A stretch of DNA of 64,000 nucleotides from Sceloporus undulatus (GCF_019175285.1 NC_056522.1:64814964-64878963), one strand, 5' to 3'. Numbered from the stretch's first letter, positions 22,396 to 34,659 are shown. Translations and numbers: made by a program. Notes: generated by a model not told the origin, from the sequence alone.

Positions 22396-23360
22396 AGACC
22401 TGCACCTTGCTCCCATGAACAGCAGTACTAAAGCTCTAGCAGAGAATTTTTAGTATCCTTTGCCATTCTACAAATCCCAGAATTCCAGAGGGCAGAACCT
22501 CAACAGTCAAAGTGGTACGAAGCTGTTGGTGGCATCAGACTCCAGGCAATAGTTTAGAATGCTTGTCTGAAAACATCCTAAATCTAAACTACTAGATCAG
22601 CCTTCAGCTTGTTATCCAGCTGTGTGATCAGGATAAGAGGCATTATTGGCCAATTAGCAGTACACAACCTTCCTTAGCCCCTATTATCAATTAATGTAAA
22701 TTAATCATTGAACAATTTTAAACCTTGTAAAACTAAAGCAAATAATTTCAAGATTTCTACTGGGGTTTACAGCTGCATAACCTAATACATCCAAACAACA
22801 AGCAATAAATTGCAAGGCATAAGGGGAATAGCTTTTGTTATCATGTGTTTACGCCAATGCTTACTGACATCTATTAAGAAACAAAGAATTGGTTAAATAT
22901 TTGGCTGCTCTAATCAGATTCTTGCATAATATGCAGGGGGTCCGGCAATCATCACACAATGGTAAACACAATGAAATTGTTTAGTTCACTCCTGTTTTTT
23001 TCACATATACAATACAGAGGTTGTTGTGAAATTTAGCAAACAGATTTGGTGAAGAGCATGTAACCTAAGAGTAAAATGATGGCCATAATCCTATTGATGC
23101 ATTAAGCTCATGGTTGCACTTATCAAAGGGCTACACAGTCATGGTAAGAGAAGGGAGATAAAACCTGCCAGCTTTGAGCTGCCTGTTTCTCCATTGCCTT
23201 CCCTCTTTCACAGCCTCTGCACCCATGCTGTCACCTCTTACACCACTATAGTTATGCTGGTGTAGTTTATCAACAGGGCTGTCAGACACTCAGGTACATA
23301 TATATCTGATCTGATCCAATTTCTACCTCTTGTCTGTGATCTCATTTTGTGGCATATATA

Positions 23361-23362
<2 letters not shown>
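22396..23362. other. Intergenic, nothing recognised
   Basis: A short stretch near 22465-22500 (caaatcccagaattccagag) resembles the hAT MITE family. Nothing else stands out. Confidence 0.4.

Positions 23363-23408
<46 letters not shown>
23363..23408 (+). repeat. (CT)n microsatellite
   Basis: About 23 CT units. Frames on the - strand through it give Arg-Glu repeats and are artefacts. Confidence 0.95.
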
Positions 23409-23412
<4 letters not shown>

Positions 23413-24869
23413 GTATGTACACATATACACACAGAGAGAGAATCTACACATGTCACAATATGAGTTCACATTCAAGAGAAAATAGACATTGGACCAGTTC
23501 AGATTATAGATGAGTGAATTACATTTTGAATATTTCCACTCATTCTCTCTTTCATGCAGAAACACACATAGGCTGCACAAAACCAAACATACAAACATAT
23601 ACATACCAGAAAGTCTGGCTCTGAATTTTTGATTTTTATTTTAAAAAAAATCATGTTTAGGGACTAGGAACCCAGAAGAAGGGAGGAGAAAAGAAGACTA
23701 CAGCTCAACTTGCCTGCATAATTTTATCTCTGGAATATAGTAGCAACTACTGAAATATTTATGACCCTCATGTATAGGAGGAGACTTTTTTAAAAACTGG
23801 TATTAGCAACCTTTCCATTAATAAAGGATGTGTGTTACATGAAAAGCATAGCATAGAGAAATTAATGGAATATACAATTATGTCACATAATGTAGGATCA
23901 TTTTGTAGCTACTTATCATTAATAATTGCAAGTTGGAATCCTTGGCCATCCAACACAAATCATGCAGAGGTCTATTGATCCCAATTACCCAACTTCCCAT
24001 CCCTCCCCCAATCCTCTTTTTTGCCCCTTTTCTTATGCTTCTTCTTCCTTGTCTTCATCCATTATCCTCCCCACTTACCCCTACCATCACATTTAATATA
24101 CATCCTTTCTTCCAATGCACAATTAAAGTCAGATTCCTAGGGTTCACAGGTGGTCTCTTACCCTGAACATTAACAGATTTATTTCACCTTCAGCAATGCC
24201 ATTGCATTATATATCTTAACACTACATCTGTGGACCTAACATCTGGCTAATTTTGTGAGGTGAAATTGCATGGTCTTGGAGCTGCTAATCTCACAGTTTT
24301 TCTGCCCTGATGCAACACTGCGATGGTGCACTGGTACAGATGACTTGTCCTCCTTTTTTCTCTCTCTCACAGAACAGAAGTTCACCTGGGATGGAGCTGT
24401 GTGTTCCTGATACTCTTATTCAGGGCTAAGCCTGAGTTACATCATATATTCTTGGACAAAGAGTCCATAAGTACTCCTACCACAGGACAAAGCTGATTCA
24501 AGAAACTCTGTGAGTAGACACGATCATTTCATTGTGGGTTTCTGGTAGGTTGGCACCAGGGCACTCAAGGTCCACTCCTGGTTATATCTTCATATATTTG
24601 AGATTAAACTGGAAAGAGACAGAGAGAGACTTGCTAAGAACATTTTCAACCATTCTTTACTTTTTATATGTCACAAGAGTTAAAGCAATGTTAGCAGCAA
24701 AGATCGGGCACACATTTCTTTCTCTATTGTCCCATTTCATTATTGGGTATTCACATCATGGCCCAGTTCAGATAATAACAGTTTGATGAAGCAGAAAGGG
24801 ACTCAGACACTCTCCTCACTTGCCTGGAGAGTTCCTTTCCACAGGCTCTTTGGCTCTAATCATTGTGTG
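23409..24869. other. Intergenic, nothing recognised
   Basis: AT-rich sequence with a pyrimidine-rich patch near 24000-24120. No exon or repeat family recognised. Confidence 0.4.
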
Positions 24870-25045
24870 CTGTTAAATCATAATCATTATCATTACCATG
24901 GATGTATTTTTCATTGGTTTTGATATTATTGATTAGTTAATAGCATTTTTAATTTTTGTGTGAGGTAAACTTTTAGCTATGTTTGTTCTAAACTGTTTTA
25001 TGTCACCTTGAGTCTTGGGAGAAAAATGGGAAATAAATAAATAAT
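24870..25045 (+). repeat. L2-like LINE 3' tail
   Basis: The end cttgagtcttgggagaaaaa followed by tgggaaataaataaataat is the typical 3' terminus of an L2-like LINE. Only the 3' UTR remains. Confidence 0.6.
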
Positions 25046-25302
25046 ATCTGAATCAGCAAGCTTTGTGAGTTACGTGCTTATCTTCCAAAGCAGAATCAAC
25101 AGACATGGTTTGAGGAAGGCTTCTAGGTCTGATTAGGAGAATAAACACTAACTCGGTTTGCCTATTTGGACAATACAGAGGAAAACCAACCAGAAAGGAA
25201 ACACCTGGAGCAAATCAGGCTCAGACAAAATTTGCTGTAAGCATGACAAAGAATGAAATGAAACATGGCCTGCAGTGCCAGAAGCAGTCTAGAGGTTCAT
25301 GC

Positions 25303-25648
25303 ATACCTTCCAACTGCCTCAGTTTGGCACAGTCCAAGTTAATCCTCTGTTTTTCCATGTTTTCAGCTGCTGTTAAAATATCCCAAATTCTCTCTCCTTC
25401 TCCTGCTTTCTCCCTTTATCTTCAGTTTATTTCACTTGCTACAAACTGAGTTCAAAATGAAAAAAGTAGTTTGCCCTAAATTCAGCAGAGAGAAAAGAAG
25501 AGGGAGTGGAATCGTGCCCTTCCCAGTGGACTGGGGCAAAAGCAAACTGCTGCACCATCTCATAACTTGACTGTTCTTCATTATAGCTTTTGCCACCTTG
25601 ACCACACCCTAACGTTTCTTGGCCACCGGTGAAAGGTTGGAGGGTATG
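25303..25648 (+). mobile_element. MITE family 'CATACCYTCCAAC', copy 1
   Basis: Ends are cataccttccaactg and ggttggagggtatg, inverted copies. The interior (aagtagtttgccctaaattc, cttttgccaccttgaccac) is shared with copies at 27014-27386 and 45449-45776. It is 330-370 bp, has no coding frame, and is unassigned to a superfamily. Confidence 0.7.
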
Positions 25649-26408
25649 GTTCTCCTTTCCATATTATTTCTGATACTGCACACCATGTTGTGGAATATTT
25701 TCTGAATGAAAAGGTCCTGCAGAACCAGTGGACTAGCCAGAAAAGGTGCAAGTGGCTCCTGGGGAAAGGTCAAACACAGGTTTTAGCATAAAATCTATCC
25801 CCACCTAATTGATTTATCCCCAAAATACCCCAATTACCAACTTGTTACTTTCCATTCAAATATAGAAACTGTGCAAAATTGAAAGTCCACATATCATTTG
25901 CTCTGTATTGTGCTTATAGCAGACTGATTTGGACATCATTTACAGATAGGGTTGCAGTGTTCCCTAAAGAAAAGGGTAAAATTTAATATCAAAAAAGGTG
26001 AAATTATAGCTTGAAAAGTAAACATTGTACAGAAATAAGGTCAAAGGTTAAGACATTTCTTGATGGAAAATCCAGAAGAGTTAAAAATTAAGCCCTAGTT
26101 CAAAACTTGACAAATAACTCTAGGTTCCAGCAGAAATCAGGTTGGCAATTCTTCATTTATGGGGTCAGGCTAATTTAAGTCTTGGGAAATCTCTTCAACC
26201 TGATAGCTAAATGCTTTAGATAGCAGCCTGATGACACAAATGCTTATTCAACAGCAGATAAAGTCTTGTTCATTTTTACCACTTTTTGGTACAATTGTTG
26301 CAGAGTGACTCCCTGCACCTCACCCTCACTTTTGACATTGTGAGCCTTTTTCCCTTGATAAAGGGTAAGATGTATTGGCTCCTAGAGATAGCTAACTTTA
26401 GCTGAGAC
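25649..26408. other. Intergenic, nothing recognised
   Basis: No exon or named repeat seen. Confidence 0.4.
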
Positions 26409-26638
26409 CTAGGGCCCATTCACACTACAAAATTGTGGTGCTCTTATTCGACTTTAATTGCCATGGTTCCATTCTATGGAATCCTGCGACTGGAGATTTA
26501 GGGAAAGGCATTTAGAATTCTCAGCCAGAAAGCTCCAGTGCCTCACCAAAGTACAAAACTCAGGATTACATAGGATGCAGTCATGGCAGTTAAGTGGACT
26601 AATAACCCTATAATTCTGCAATGGGAATGGGTCCCTAG
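26409..26638. mobile_element. Palindromic hAT-like MITE
   Basis: Inverted ends tagggcccattcacactac and aatgggaatgggtcccta. The interior (ccatggttccattctatgga and ggatgcagtcatggcagtta) is a decayed palindrome found also at 30515-30732, 37822-38045 and 56935-57150. This is a common reptile and bird MITE type. It contains one copy of a 37-bp block repeated at 28305. Confidence 0.65.
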
Positions 26639-26875
26639 TGAAATTTCACAAGAAGTATGTCTGCTTTCATCCACCTACTCCCCATGAAATACTTACCACA
26701 GCTGCCTGCCTCAAGAACTAGTTACACTGAAATTGTTTCCTATTCCCCTATGAAGGGATTGCATTAGAAAGACACAACATTGGCATGACATGTGTCATAA
26801 GGATCTGCAGTTAGGTGCAGATCTCTTTCCGTGAAGAAGACCACATGAATTGTTATATTTTAATCATGCATATGC

Positions 26876-27476
26876 CCACATGATGTAGTGGTTTGAGTGT
26901 TGGCCTAGGACTCTGGGAGACACAGATTCAAATCCACACTCAGCCATGGAATCCTACTTGGTTGGAGACCTTGGACAGGTCACTCACTGTCAGTTTTAGA
27001 GGAAGATGATAGTATACCTTCCAACTGCCCCACATTGGCAGAGGCAGTCCCGATTCATCTTCTGCTGTCCCACTTTTCCAGCTGCTTGTAAATGTCCCAG
27101 TTTCTTCTTCCCATTTCCCCATTTCCCCATTTGTTCTCAGTTTACTTCAACTGCTGCAAGCTGAGTTCAGAATGCAAGAGTAGTTTGCACTCAATGAATT
27201 CAGCAGTGCGGAGGGGAGAAGAGGGGCAGAATCTTGCCCTTCCCTCTCAGCTTAGGTAAGAATAATCTGTTGCAGCCGCTCTTAGACTGCGTATTCTCAT
27301 TCATAAATGCTGCCATCTTGATCATGCTCAGATGTTGCTTGGTCAAATATGTTCCAGTTTTCATCCTTGAAATGTTGGAGGGTATGCAATGGCAAAATTT
27401 CTCTGAATAAATTTTACAAAGAAAACCCTATGATATGGTCACCAGAGTCAATTTGAGGACACAAAACAAAACATTA
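26876..27476 (+). mobile_element. tRNA-SINE split by a MITE
   Basis: The SINE 5' part (gatgtagtggtttgagtgtt, then ttggacaggtcactcactg) runs to about 27013, and the 3' part (caatggcaaaatttctctga to acaaaacaaaac) resumes at 27387. The MITE of 27014-27386 lies between, so the SINE is the older element. Confidence 0.8.
27014..27386 (+). mobile_element. MITE family 'CATACCYTCCAAC', copy 2, nested
   Basis: Ends tataccttccaactg and gttggagggtatg are inverted copies, and the interior matches the copy at 25303-25648 (caagctgagttcagaatgca, gtagtttgcactcaatgaat). It lies inside a SINE, which makes both boundaries reliable. Confidence 0.75.
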
Positions 27477-29712
27477 CCTGTATGGGACACCTGTATGGGA
27501 CACAACAATACCTCTGTGGAGCAGAAAGGACACAAGATCTACAGATAGACAGAGGAATACAAAAAAGCACTGCAAGAAAGCACATTTTCACTTAAGACTA
27601 CCTTTTGCCACCTGAACTCTTGTTTGATGTTACTTCTCTATGCAGCCAGATGTTGTGTTGTTAGACAGCTATTGTAATGGAGTGATTAGAGTACTGGGTT
27701 CTGACACAATTTCAAACAGTTTAATTGCAAGTTGGTTCTTTTTCCCACCAAGCAGCCCTTTGACAGAAAAATGTCTAGAATCTGAACTATGTCATCACAT
27801 CAGGTGCAAGGCACTAGAAGCAACTATCAAGTAGACTTCTACTTTTCCATAATACACTGTGCTTTCCATAGATGTAAACTGTAAACTGCTTTAGGAGTCA
27901 ATTTTGGCCTGAATCCTGTTGTTAGTCCCAACTAGAAAACACCTACTGAATCAACGAGACTTACTTAACAATTCAACAATTGGTTTAGAAATGAGTCTAT
28001 TCTGTTTTCGATTAACCAATAATGTTTCAGATCTTTGTCTGAAACCCAAGGTATATATAACTATAGGATATATATAAATACAAAGCTTTCTGAAATAAAT
28101 TCTTTCTCTGCCTCACAGGGCTGTTGTGCCCAAATGAATACACACCCTTAGTTTGTGAACGTTAATAATTCAACTATAGACTGGGACTGAATCCTGCCAG
28201 GGTAGAGTAGATGCTTTACATGGGAAAAGGTCCCAGGCTGAATCTTCAACATCTTTAGGTACAGCTAAGAAAGACCCATAATTGATCAGAATAGACAATT
28301 CTGATCTATGGAATCCTGCGACTGGAGATTTAGGGAAAGGCCAAGACAATTTTTGAAATTCTTTAACTCATATTTGGAACAGCCTCAGATTACTCAAAAA
28401 TGAAATCCAGCTGACTGTGGAACATTTTGTTCAGCATTCAATGTCCATGTAATAGGCAAGCTGTTAAGAAATTAGGTCATGCAATACAAGACCTCACACC
28501 TCAGTAAGTAAAGTGAAGGGGAAAATATCATACTTTCCTGAAAAAAATATCACACCCTTGCTGTGTCTGGCACATAGGAAGGTGATGGTCAGAGCTGCAG
28601 AAACTGTGATTACTATAACACTACCATAGGCCATGCTTGCTATTGCAAATTTTCAAACATGTTCATGAAAATCTTTCCCATAAATCCTGATAAATAAACA
28701 TTTATTATGATCAATCAATCAAACATCAAATAAACATTAATCAACCATAAATCCTTAATAAATACATTATTGGCGAGATCAAAATTAAATATCATTGCTT
28801 GTTGGGTACCAACCACATAACTACCACTGAGAAGATGGAGTGACAAAGTTTGGGAAGTCACATCACCAGCCAATTAATTTTCAGTTATAACAAGCATTTC
28901 TTCAACTCAAGAAAATGCAAAAATGGGAGAAAAACCAAATAAAAAGCATACAGGAAGAAGACATGTCTCAAGAAGTGAGGTTTTTTTAAAAAAATAAGCA
29001 TTGAAAAATAATAAAACAGCTTCTCACAGCATCTCAAATCATGTTTCCCTCACATGTGGGCATTAATCAAATAATATCATCTCATCATCTGGTTCCCATT
29101 TATCAGTTCCTTGCTTGATTCATTATTCCCCTACCAACCTCCATTCTTGCAACTCCAGTTCCAAACAAATCCATTCTGTTAACAATCTGTATCATAACTG
29201 AACCACTAGATACATCTACTTTAGTAAAAAAAAAATAAAAAATGAATACCCTGTACTCTAAAAAGATCTACAGACTGAAACAGCTAGTTTGCAAATCTAT
29301 CAGCCCAGTTCTCCCCATGTTTCTTTGAATCTGTTTCCTGCTGTGGCCAAAGTAATTTATTCTCCAATAAGGCTGTAATCCTCTGCCCTCTTACCTGGAA
29401 GGAAGTTCCACTGAACTCAGATAGATTTCTCTGTAGGAACATATAAAATCACAATTAATGACTTGTAGGGCAGAAGTGTAGTCTTGGGTATCTTTCAGGT
29501 GTGGATTGATACCTAACTGTTCACAGCTTCAACCTGGCAGGTGAAAGGTGGGCAGAATCCACAGCAGGAAGTGTCCCAAAGGGTTTATTTTGGAATTCAT
29601 GTCCAACATGCATGGTGTAGACATTTTTTAGTTCAGTGTATGTATAACACATATTCAAATACCCAAAGGCTCACAGAGCTTCTGAAACTCATGCATCCCT
29701 TCAGATATTTGA

Positions 29713-29714
<2 letters not shown>
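27477..29714. other. Intergenic, nothing recognised
   Basis: No exon recognised. It holds the second copy of the 37-bp block (28305-28341). A fragment near 27905-27965 (ttgttagtcccaactagaaa) resembles part of the fold-back element at 49505-49631. Otherwise unassigned. Confidence 0.4.

Positions 29715-29758
<44 letters not shown>
29715..29758 (+). repeat. (CA)n microsatellite
   Basis: About 22 CA units directly against the Bov-B-like tail of an inverted SINE. Confidence 0.95.
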
Positions 29759-29761
<3 letters not shown>

Positions 29762-30000
29762 GTTGTTGTATGCCTTCAAGTTCCTTCTGACTTATGGTGA
29801 CCCTAAGGTGAACCTATCATAGAGTTTTCGTGGCAAGGTGTTTCAGAGGAGGTTCGCCATTGCCTTCACCTGAGACTGAGAATGCGTAACTTGTCCAAAG
29901 TCACCCAGTGGGTTTCATGGCCAAGCAGGGAATCAACCCTGGTCTCCAGAGTTGTAGTCCAGCACTGAAACTACTATGCCATACTGGTTCTCAGACACAT
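29759..30000 (-). mobile_element. tRNA-derived SINE, near full length
   Basis: Read on the - strand it has the A-box part, a B box opposite tcaaccctggtctccagagt, the core opposite ttgtccaaagtcacccagtg, and the tail opposite ttgttgttgtatgccttcaa. One of the better preserved copies. Confidence 0.85.
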
Positions 30001-30347
30001 ACTTAAACTGAACTAAAAGAAAAGTCAACACCATACTTGCCTGACATTGATGTCAAAGTAAACCACTTTGAGTTCCACCATGAATTTTGCCCACCTTCCA
30101 CCCATACATACATTGAAATTAAACAACAGCAACAATGGCAACATCACACTTGCTGGACCTAAGCAACTACCTACCAACCTGTCCTGTCCTCCAACCACAC
30201 CCTGCACCCCCAGTTCCACACATAACTCACTCCTAATTCGAGACACAAGGCACACATTTTAAATAGGTATTTTTAGGAACTGGAAGAACGTAATGTGTTC
30301 AAACAAGACTGGGATCCAGATAGAAACAAATTATTTTACAGCTCGTA
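30001..30347. other. Intergenic, nothing recognised
   Basis: Mutually overlapping frames of 64 and 76 codons on opposite strands show no domain. Confidence 0.4.
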
Positions 30348-30448
30348 TGGCCCTCCAGATGCTACTGAACTGAAACTTCCAGCATTCTTAAGTGTTGACT
30401 GTGCTGGCTAGGACAGTTGGGAGCTGCAGTCAAACATCTGGAGGGCTA
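30348..30448. mobile_element. Short MITE with CTGGAGGGC inverted ends
   Basis: Ends tggccctccagatg and catctggagggcta are inverted. The interior (ctgaactgaaacttccagca; gttgggagctgcagtca) forms an imperfect palindrome. This is a common amniote repeat type. Confidence 0.65.
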
Positions 30449-30514
30449 CCCAGATTCTCACTTGTGCAGGTCAATGAACTGTTTATCTTAAATAATACAA
30501 TGTATAGTTCAAGA

Positions 30515-30732
30515 CTAGGGGCCCCTTTTCACTATACAATCGTAGCACCATGATTCCACTGCCAAGGCTGCATCCTATGGAATCCAGAGGTTTACAATTT
30601 GGTGAAGTACTAGAGCTCTCTGGGTTTGAATTCAAAGTATTTCTCCCTAAACTGAAGATCTTAGGATTCTATGGGATGGAACCATACTTGAAGTAGAATC
30701 ATAATGCTAGAATCGTGTAGTACGAAAGGACT
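30515..30732. mobile_element. Palindromic hAT-like MITE, second copy
   Basis: Same family as 26409-26638: aggggccccttttcactata at the left, and ggattctatgggatggaacc with gctagaatcgtgtagtacga at the right. Confidence 0.6.
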
Positions 30733-31690
30733 TGAGGCTTTTTATCCTGCCTCCTTCATAGAATATCAGAGGAGTTTGAGAGGCATCATGTTCCACTTGT
30801 AACTCTTGTGTATTTTACTACCTATTCTTCCATCTTTGTAGAAAATCTGTTGGGCAGAAAAGGATGGCATGTCTGCCTAATACCTTTTGACTGTTTTTCT
30901 CTGATTGTAATAGACTTTCCCTCTCTGCCATTGTTTAATATTTTATAGTATAATAGCTCATGGGCAAATACTTTTGTAGGTTTTGAAATGATAAATGCAG
31001 GAGTACAGATCTTCTGTGAACCACTGCCAAACATAGCATGATAAAATAATTTTCCACCTCCAACCAGATGGGTTTTGAAAGGATGGATAGTTTAAGATGT
31101 AGTTAACACCTCCACTTAATGTACTGTAAAACTGCCTGGATGAGCCAGTAAGAAAGAAATCCCTGCAAAGAACTGAAATCTTTGCTGTTGGAAAGACAAA
31201 TTTAAGCTAGGAAATGGCTCTTGCATGGAAAGTTCCCTCAGTGTTAGGTCATGTTATGTCAATCCCAATAAATCTATCGTGGAATAGGAACCAATTTCAC
31301 CTTCAATTCATTTTCTAACAGTCCTGAGGACTGATATTACACTGAATATGAATCTACTGGTATTAAGGAGAAGTCGTTTGCTGTTGTTTTTTAGAGTATT
31401 TGGAATAAGCATGGAAAACCAATATCCATTACATAGGGCAAAATAAAAGACTATAACCATGGTGATGATAGAAAAACATATGAAATTACCAACTCAATTC
31501 TTATACTGTACCAGAATTCAAGTAGCCTCAAAGTATTTGGCAATAAGCTAATGGTGGAATCTTAAATAGGCCAATTTCCTGATTGATTTGACTTATATCC
31601 CCTCTTTCTCCCAAATCTGAGATTCAATTTGACTCAGAATGAGAAGATACAAATAACACAAAAAGGTGTAATTCAACGCAGCACAGGATG
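30733..31690. other. Intergenic, nothing recognised
   Basis: No exon or named repeat seen. Confidence 0.4.
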
Positions 31691-32010
31691 TTTTTGGCAA
31701 GATTTGTTCAGGGGTGGAGGGGGGGGGGGTGCCTTTGCCTTCCTCTGAGGCAGAGAGAGTGTGACTTGGCCAAGGACGAGCGGGGATTCAAATCCTTGTT
31801 TTATTCTGTATTAAGAGCCACGTTGGATTCACTGACAGGTGAAAGGTGAGATACGTATAAATTGAACACATAAGATAAACAAAACAAAAAAAATCTCCTC
31901 CAAATAAAAAGATCTTTTCTTGCTCATGGAAGAAGGAAATTATGGACAGGCTAGACTTTCTAGGAAAAGAGTTCCACAGCCTAGAAGGAGCCACCAAGAG
32001 CACTCTCCCT
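31691..32010 (-). repeat. SINE fragment and L2-like fragment
   Basis: 31730-31800 matches the middle of the inverted tRNA-SINE (ctctgaggcagagagagtgt, gcggggattcaaatcc). 31935-32010 (aagagttccacagcctagaa, ggagccacc) matches an L2-like LINE block also seen at 42215-42270. A ten-G run lies near 31720. Confidence 0.5.
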
Positions 32011-32723
32011 TGTGTCTAGACTAGAGCCTCAATCCTGTACAGTCCAGTCTAGCATAATAGTTCCACATACAGAATTACACTACAGTTGGCTATTCATTGA
32101 CCTATCACAGAAGCACTGGCACACCCCACCCAACAGCCATCCCAAGCCTGGTGAGAGTGGTGGAGGATCTGAGAAGCGTCTGATAGCCTGACACAAAATA
32201 ATTACATCCTCTGCTGAGGTCCACTTGAGCTATCAGAGTGTGATGTAATCATTTCATGTCTGGCTACAGGGACATAGCCAGATATTTTTCTGATTCCCCA
32301 CTGTGCTCACTAGGCATAGATCGGTCATGCAGAAGGGAGGCTTCACTGACTCTATGGTAGACCTTGGGGTCTTTGGTCAGTGTGATGGGAGGAAAGCAAT
32401 ACTAAGAGACCTATTTGAGTTGACTTATGCTTGTGTATGCCAGGAACAAAATTGTTAGCTCAGATGTCCTGTGAGAATGGTAGAACCAAGGAAATGGTCT
32501 CCTCTGTAGATCTCATACCTCTTATTTGAAGGTAAGTCACAATGGGTTAAAAGTCATAAATGTAGAAATTATGACAACCACTTTAGCCACATTACCAAAG
32601 GAAGTCCAAAAGTGCAGACAGCTACATTGATTTATAGAATATTAATAATAATATGCATTTTTCCTCTACCCTGGGAGCAGGTCTTTTGCAAAGCCAATGG
32701 ATCTTGTCCATCCAAGTACTCAT
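32011..32723. other. Intergenic, nothing recognised
   Basis: No exon or named repeat seen. Confidence 0.4.
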
Positions 32724-32944
32724 TGTTATTGTTTGCCTTCAAGTCTATGGTAGACCTATCATGGGGTTTTCTTGGCAGATTTCTTTGTGGGGTGGGTTTG
32801 GCATTGTCATCTTCTGAGACTGAGAGACTGTGACTTGCCCAGTGTTACCCAGTTGTTTTCCATGGCCAAGCCTGGATTAGAATCCTGGACTCCAGAGTTG
32901 TAGTCTAACTCTCAAACCACTACACCACATTGGTTCTCTCCATA
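32724..32944 (-). mobile_element. tRNA-derived SINE
   Basis: Inverted copy: tgttattgtttgccttcaag (tail), gacttgcccagtgttaccca (core), ggactccagagttgtagtct (B-box side), ccactacaccacattggttc (A-box side). Confidence 0.82.
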
Positions 32945-33011
32945 ACCAAGATGTTCCATTAATTTGAATTACAGCAGGAATAGCTCATACCAGTACATCT
33001 TCCTCTGGAAA

Positions 33012-33240
33012 ATCCATTTTGTAGTGGTTAGAGTGTTGGACTATGACTCTGGAGACCAGAGTTTGATTCCCAATTTAGCCATGAAACCCACTGAGTGACC
33101 TTGGGCAAGTCAAATCTTCTAATCCTCAGGGAATGGCAAGCCCCTTCTGAACAAACCTTGCCGAGAAAACCCTAGGGTAGGTTCACGTTAGCGTCACCAC
33201 AAGTCAGAAACAACTTGAGGGTACACAACCACCACCACCA
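33012..33240 (+). mobile_element. tRNA-derived SINE
   Basis: Forward copy: ttgtagtggttagagtgttg (a near-perfect A box), gaccagagtttgattcccaa (B box), ccttgggcaagtcaaatctt (core), ccacaagtcagaaacaactt (Bov-B-like tail), then accaccacca. It lies 68 bp from an inverted copy, so the two could form a hairpin in RNA. Confidence 0.85.
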
Positions 33241-33464
33241 AGTGTGGGGAATGCAGCTTAACCCAGATGATTTTTAAACTGTGGATATTAAATGATGAAT
33301 TTTAAATGTGGATTGTTTTCATATGTGCATATCTTGTCCTTTTAAATTGTATGCATATCCTTTTAAAGTGATGTGTATTTTAATTGATGTGTTGTCACTG
33401 ATGTGGGGTGTCTGTTCATTGTTGTTATTCTCCGACTCGCTCCATGGTGAGAGACGGGTAAGAA

Positions 33465-33501
<37 letters not shown>

Positions 33502-33510
33502 CCAAGCCAT
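33241..33510 (+). repeat. L2-like LINE tail with (TTA)n
   Basis: The phrase ctccatggtgagagacgggt then aagaaattattattatt is a LINE 3' end followed by a (TTA)n tract of about 33 bp (33468-33501). Confidence 0.55.
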
Positions 33511-33629
33511 GGGGAGGACTAGAAGTCCTCATTGCAAAGGAGGACAAGGCACTGCAAAATGGAGGAAAGTCAAGAAATTTTTTTATAATTATATAACTTT
33601 ATATTTGATCATAAGTATTTATATTTTAT

Positions 33630-33861
33630 CATGGATCCTTGTTATCTGCTGGGGTTTGGTTCCAGGGTCTCCCGTGGATAACAAAATCCATGTAAGCTCA
33701 AGTCCCATTAAGTATAATGGTTTAGCAAAATGGTATCCCTTATATAAAATGACAACTTCAAGGTTTTCTATTTGGAATTTGTATATTTAAAAAAATATTT
33801 TCAAGCCATGGATGCGTGAATCCATGGATTAAAAAATCTGCAGATAAGAAGGGCCAACTGC
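33630..33861 (+). mobile_element. Pogo/Tigger-like MITE, second copy
   Basis: Matches 8846-9061 over most of its length (tggggtttggttccagggtc, tggataacaaaatccatgta, tcaagccatggatgcgtgaa). The ends are more worn than in the first copy. Confidence 0.7.
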
Positions 33862-33879
33862 AGTTGTTTTTACAGTTGG

Positions 33880-34050
33880 TATTTTAACTGCATAACTTGC
33901 TTAATTTTGTCTAGTTTATATTTTATGACATTTAGATTGTACGCCATTGGCAGGCTTTATGCTGTTTTGATGATGCCAGTAAAGTGCCCTGCACATTTAT
34001 GGTGCTATATAAATAAACATTAATAATAATAACAATAATAACAACATCAT
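33880..34050 (+). repeat. L2-like LINE 3' tail
   Basis: The end gcacatttatggtgctatat then aaataaacattaataataat is the forward version of the tail seen inverted at 1358. Confidence 0.6.
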
Positions 34051-34254
34051 TAATTAAGTCAAGGAAAACAAATGACATATAGTATGGCTGGGAGGATTAA
34101 AGGAAGATAACATGTTGTCATTTGAAAAATACATTTTGAGAATGTGTATATGTATATATATACACACACACACACACATGTTAAGATACGCTCAATTAAA
34201 AGAAAAAAAGACAAATGGAGGGCATGACCAAACAAAACACTCCTAAAAATGTCA

Positions 34255-34390
34255 GTTCATGCTGCTTAGTCCTGCTCAGAAAGGAGGACCTTTTGGAGTC
34301 TTTCTTTCCTGGGAAAAAGTCTGAAATGGAGGACACGTCCGGGAAAAGGAGGACGTGCCTGATCAGCCTGGAGGACTGAAAAGGGGCATC
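34255..34390 (-). repeat. Dispersed 'gtcctcc' repeat, inverted
   Basis: Sequence gaaatggaggacacgtccgg and aggaggaccttttggagtct is the reverse of the blocks at 14341 and 54571. This copy lies about 130 bp upstream of the MAP1LC3C TATA box. Confidence 0.5.
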
Positions 34391-34516
34391 TGCAGCGAAG
34401 CAGGCACTCTCGGTGGCTGCTTCCAGGCTTGCTTTAGGCAGCTGGACCCCAGATTGTGGAGATGGGGAGCCAGGTAGGAGGAGAAGGAGGAGGAAGATGT
34501 CACGCCTCCAGGTGGC

Positions 34517-34524
34517 TATAAAAG
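34517..34524 (+). promoter_or_regulatory. TATA box of MAP1LC3C
   Basis: TATAAAAG lies 136 bp before the start codon, in the sequence ggtggctataaaaggggctc. Transcription would be expected to start about 25-30 bp downstream, near 34545, giving a 5' UTR of roughly 115 nt. A canonical TATA fits tissue-restricted expression, which is what is reported for LC3C compared with LC3B; that link is an inference. Confidence 0.65.
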
Positions 34525-34597
34525 GGGCTCCTTGCTCTGCTCCACTTGGAGAGTAGCAATTGGGGTTGTGTCTTTTTCCTGGCAGGCTGCTTTTGAA

Positions 34598-34606
34598 GGA
34601 GGAGGA

Positions 34607-34644
<38 letters not shown>

Positions 34645-34659
34645 GAGAGAGAGAGAGAA
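34598..34659 (+). repeat. GGC repeat in the MAP1LC3C 5' UTR
   Basis: Three GGA units (34598-34606) lead into twelve uninterrupted GGC units (34607-34642), then a short GA run (34645-34658) that ends at the start codon (34660). The tract is purine/G-rich on the coding strand and could form a stable structure in the leader. Poly-Gly, poly-Pro and poly-Arg frames across it are artefacts. Confidence 0.93.

Noticed and set aside
33012-33240. A tRNA gene suggested by good A and B boxes
   Set aside because: The boxes belong to a SINE with core and Bov-B-like tail; the cloverleaf is not complete.
1-34000. PLD5 exons, expected on this side by human gene order
   Set aside because: I looked for remembered PLD5 blocks (for example IGNFDWVGNDFTQNAG) and saw none; the gene probably lies further left.
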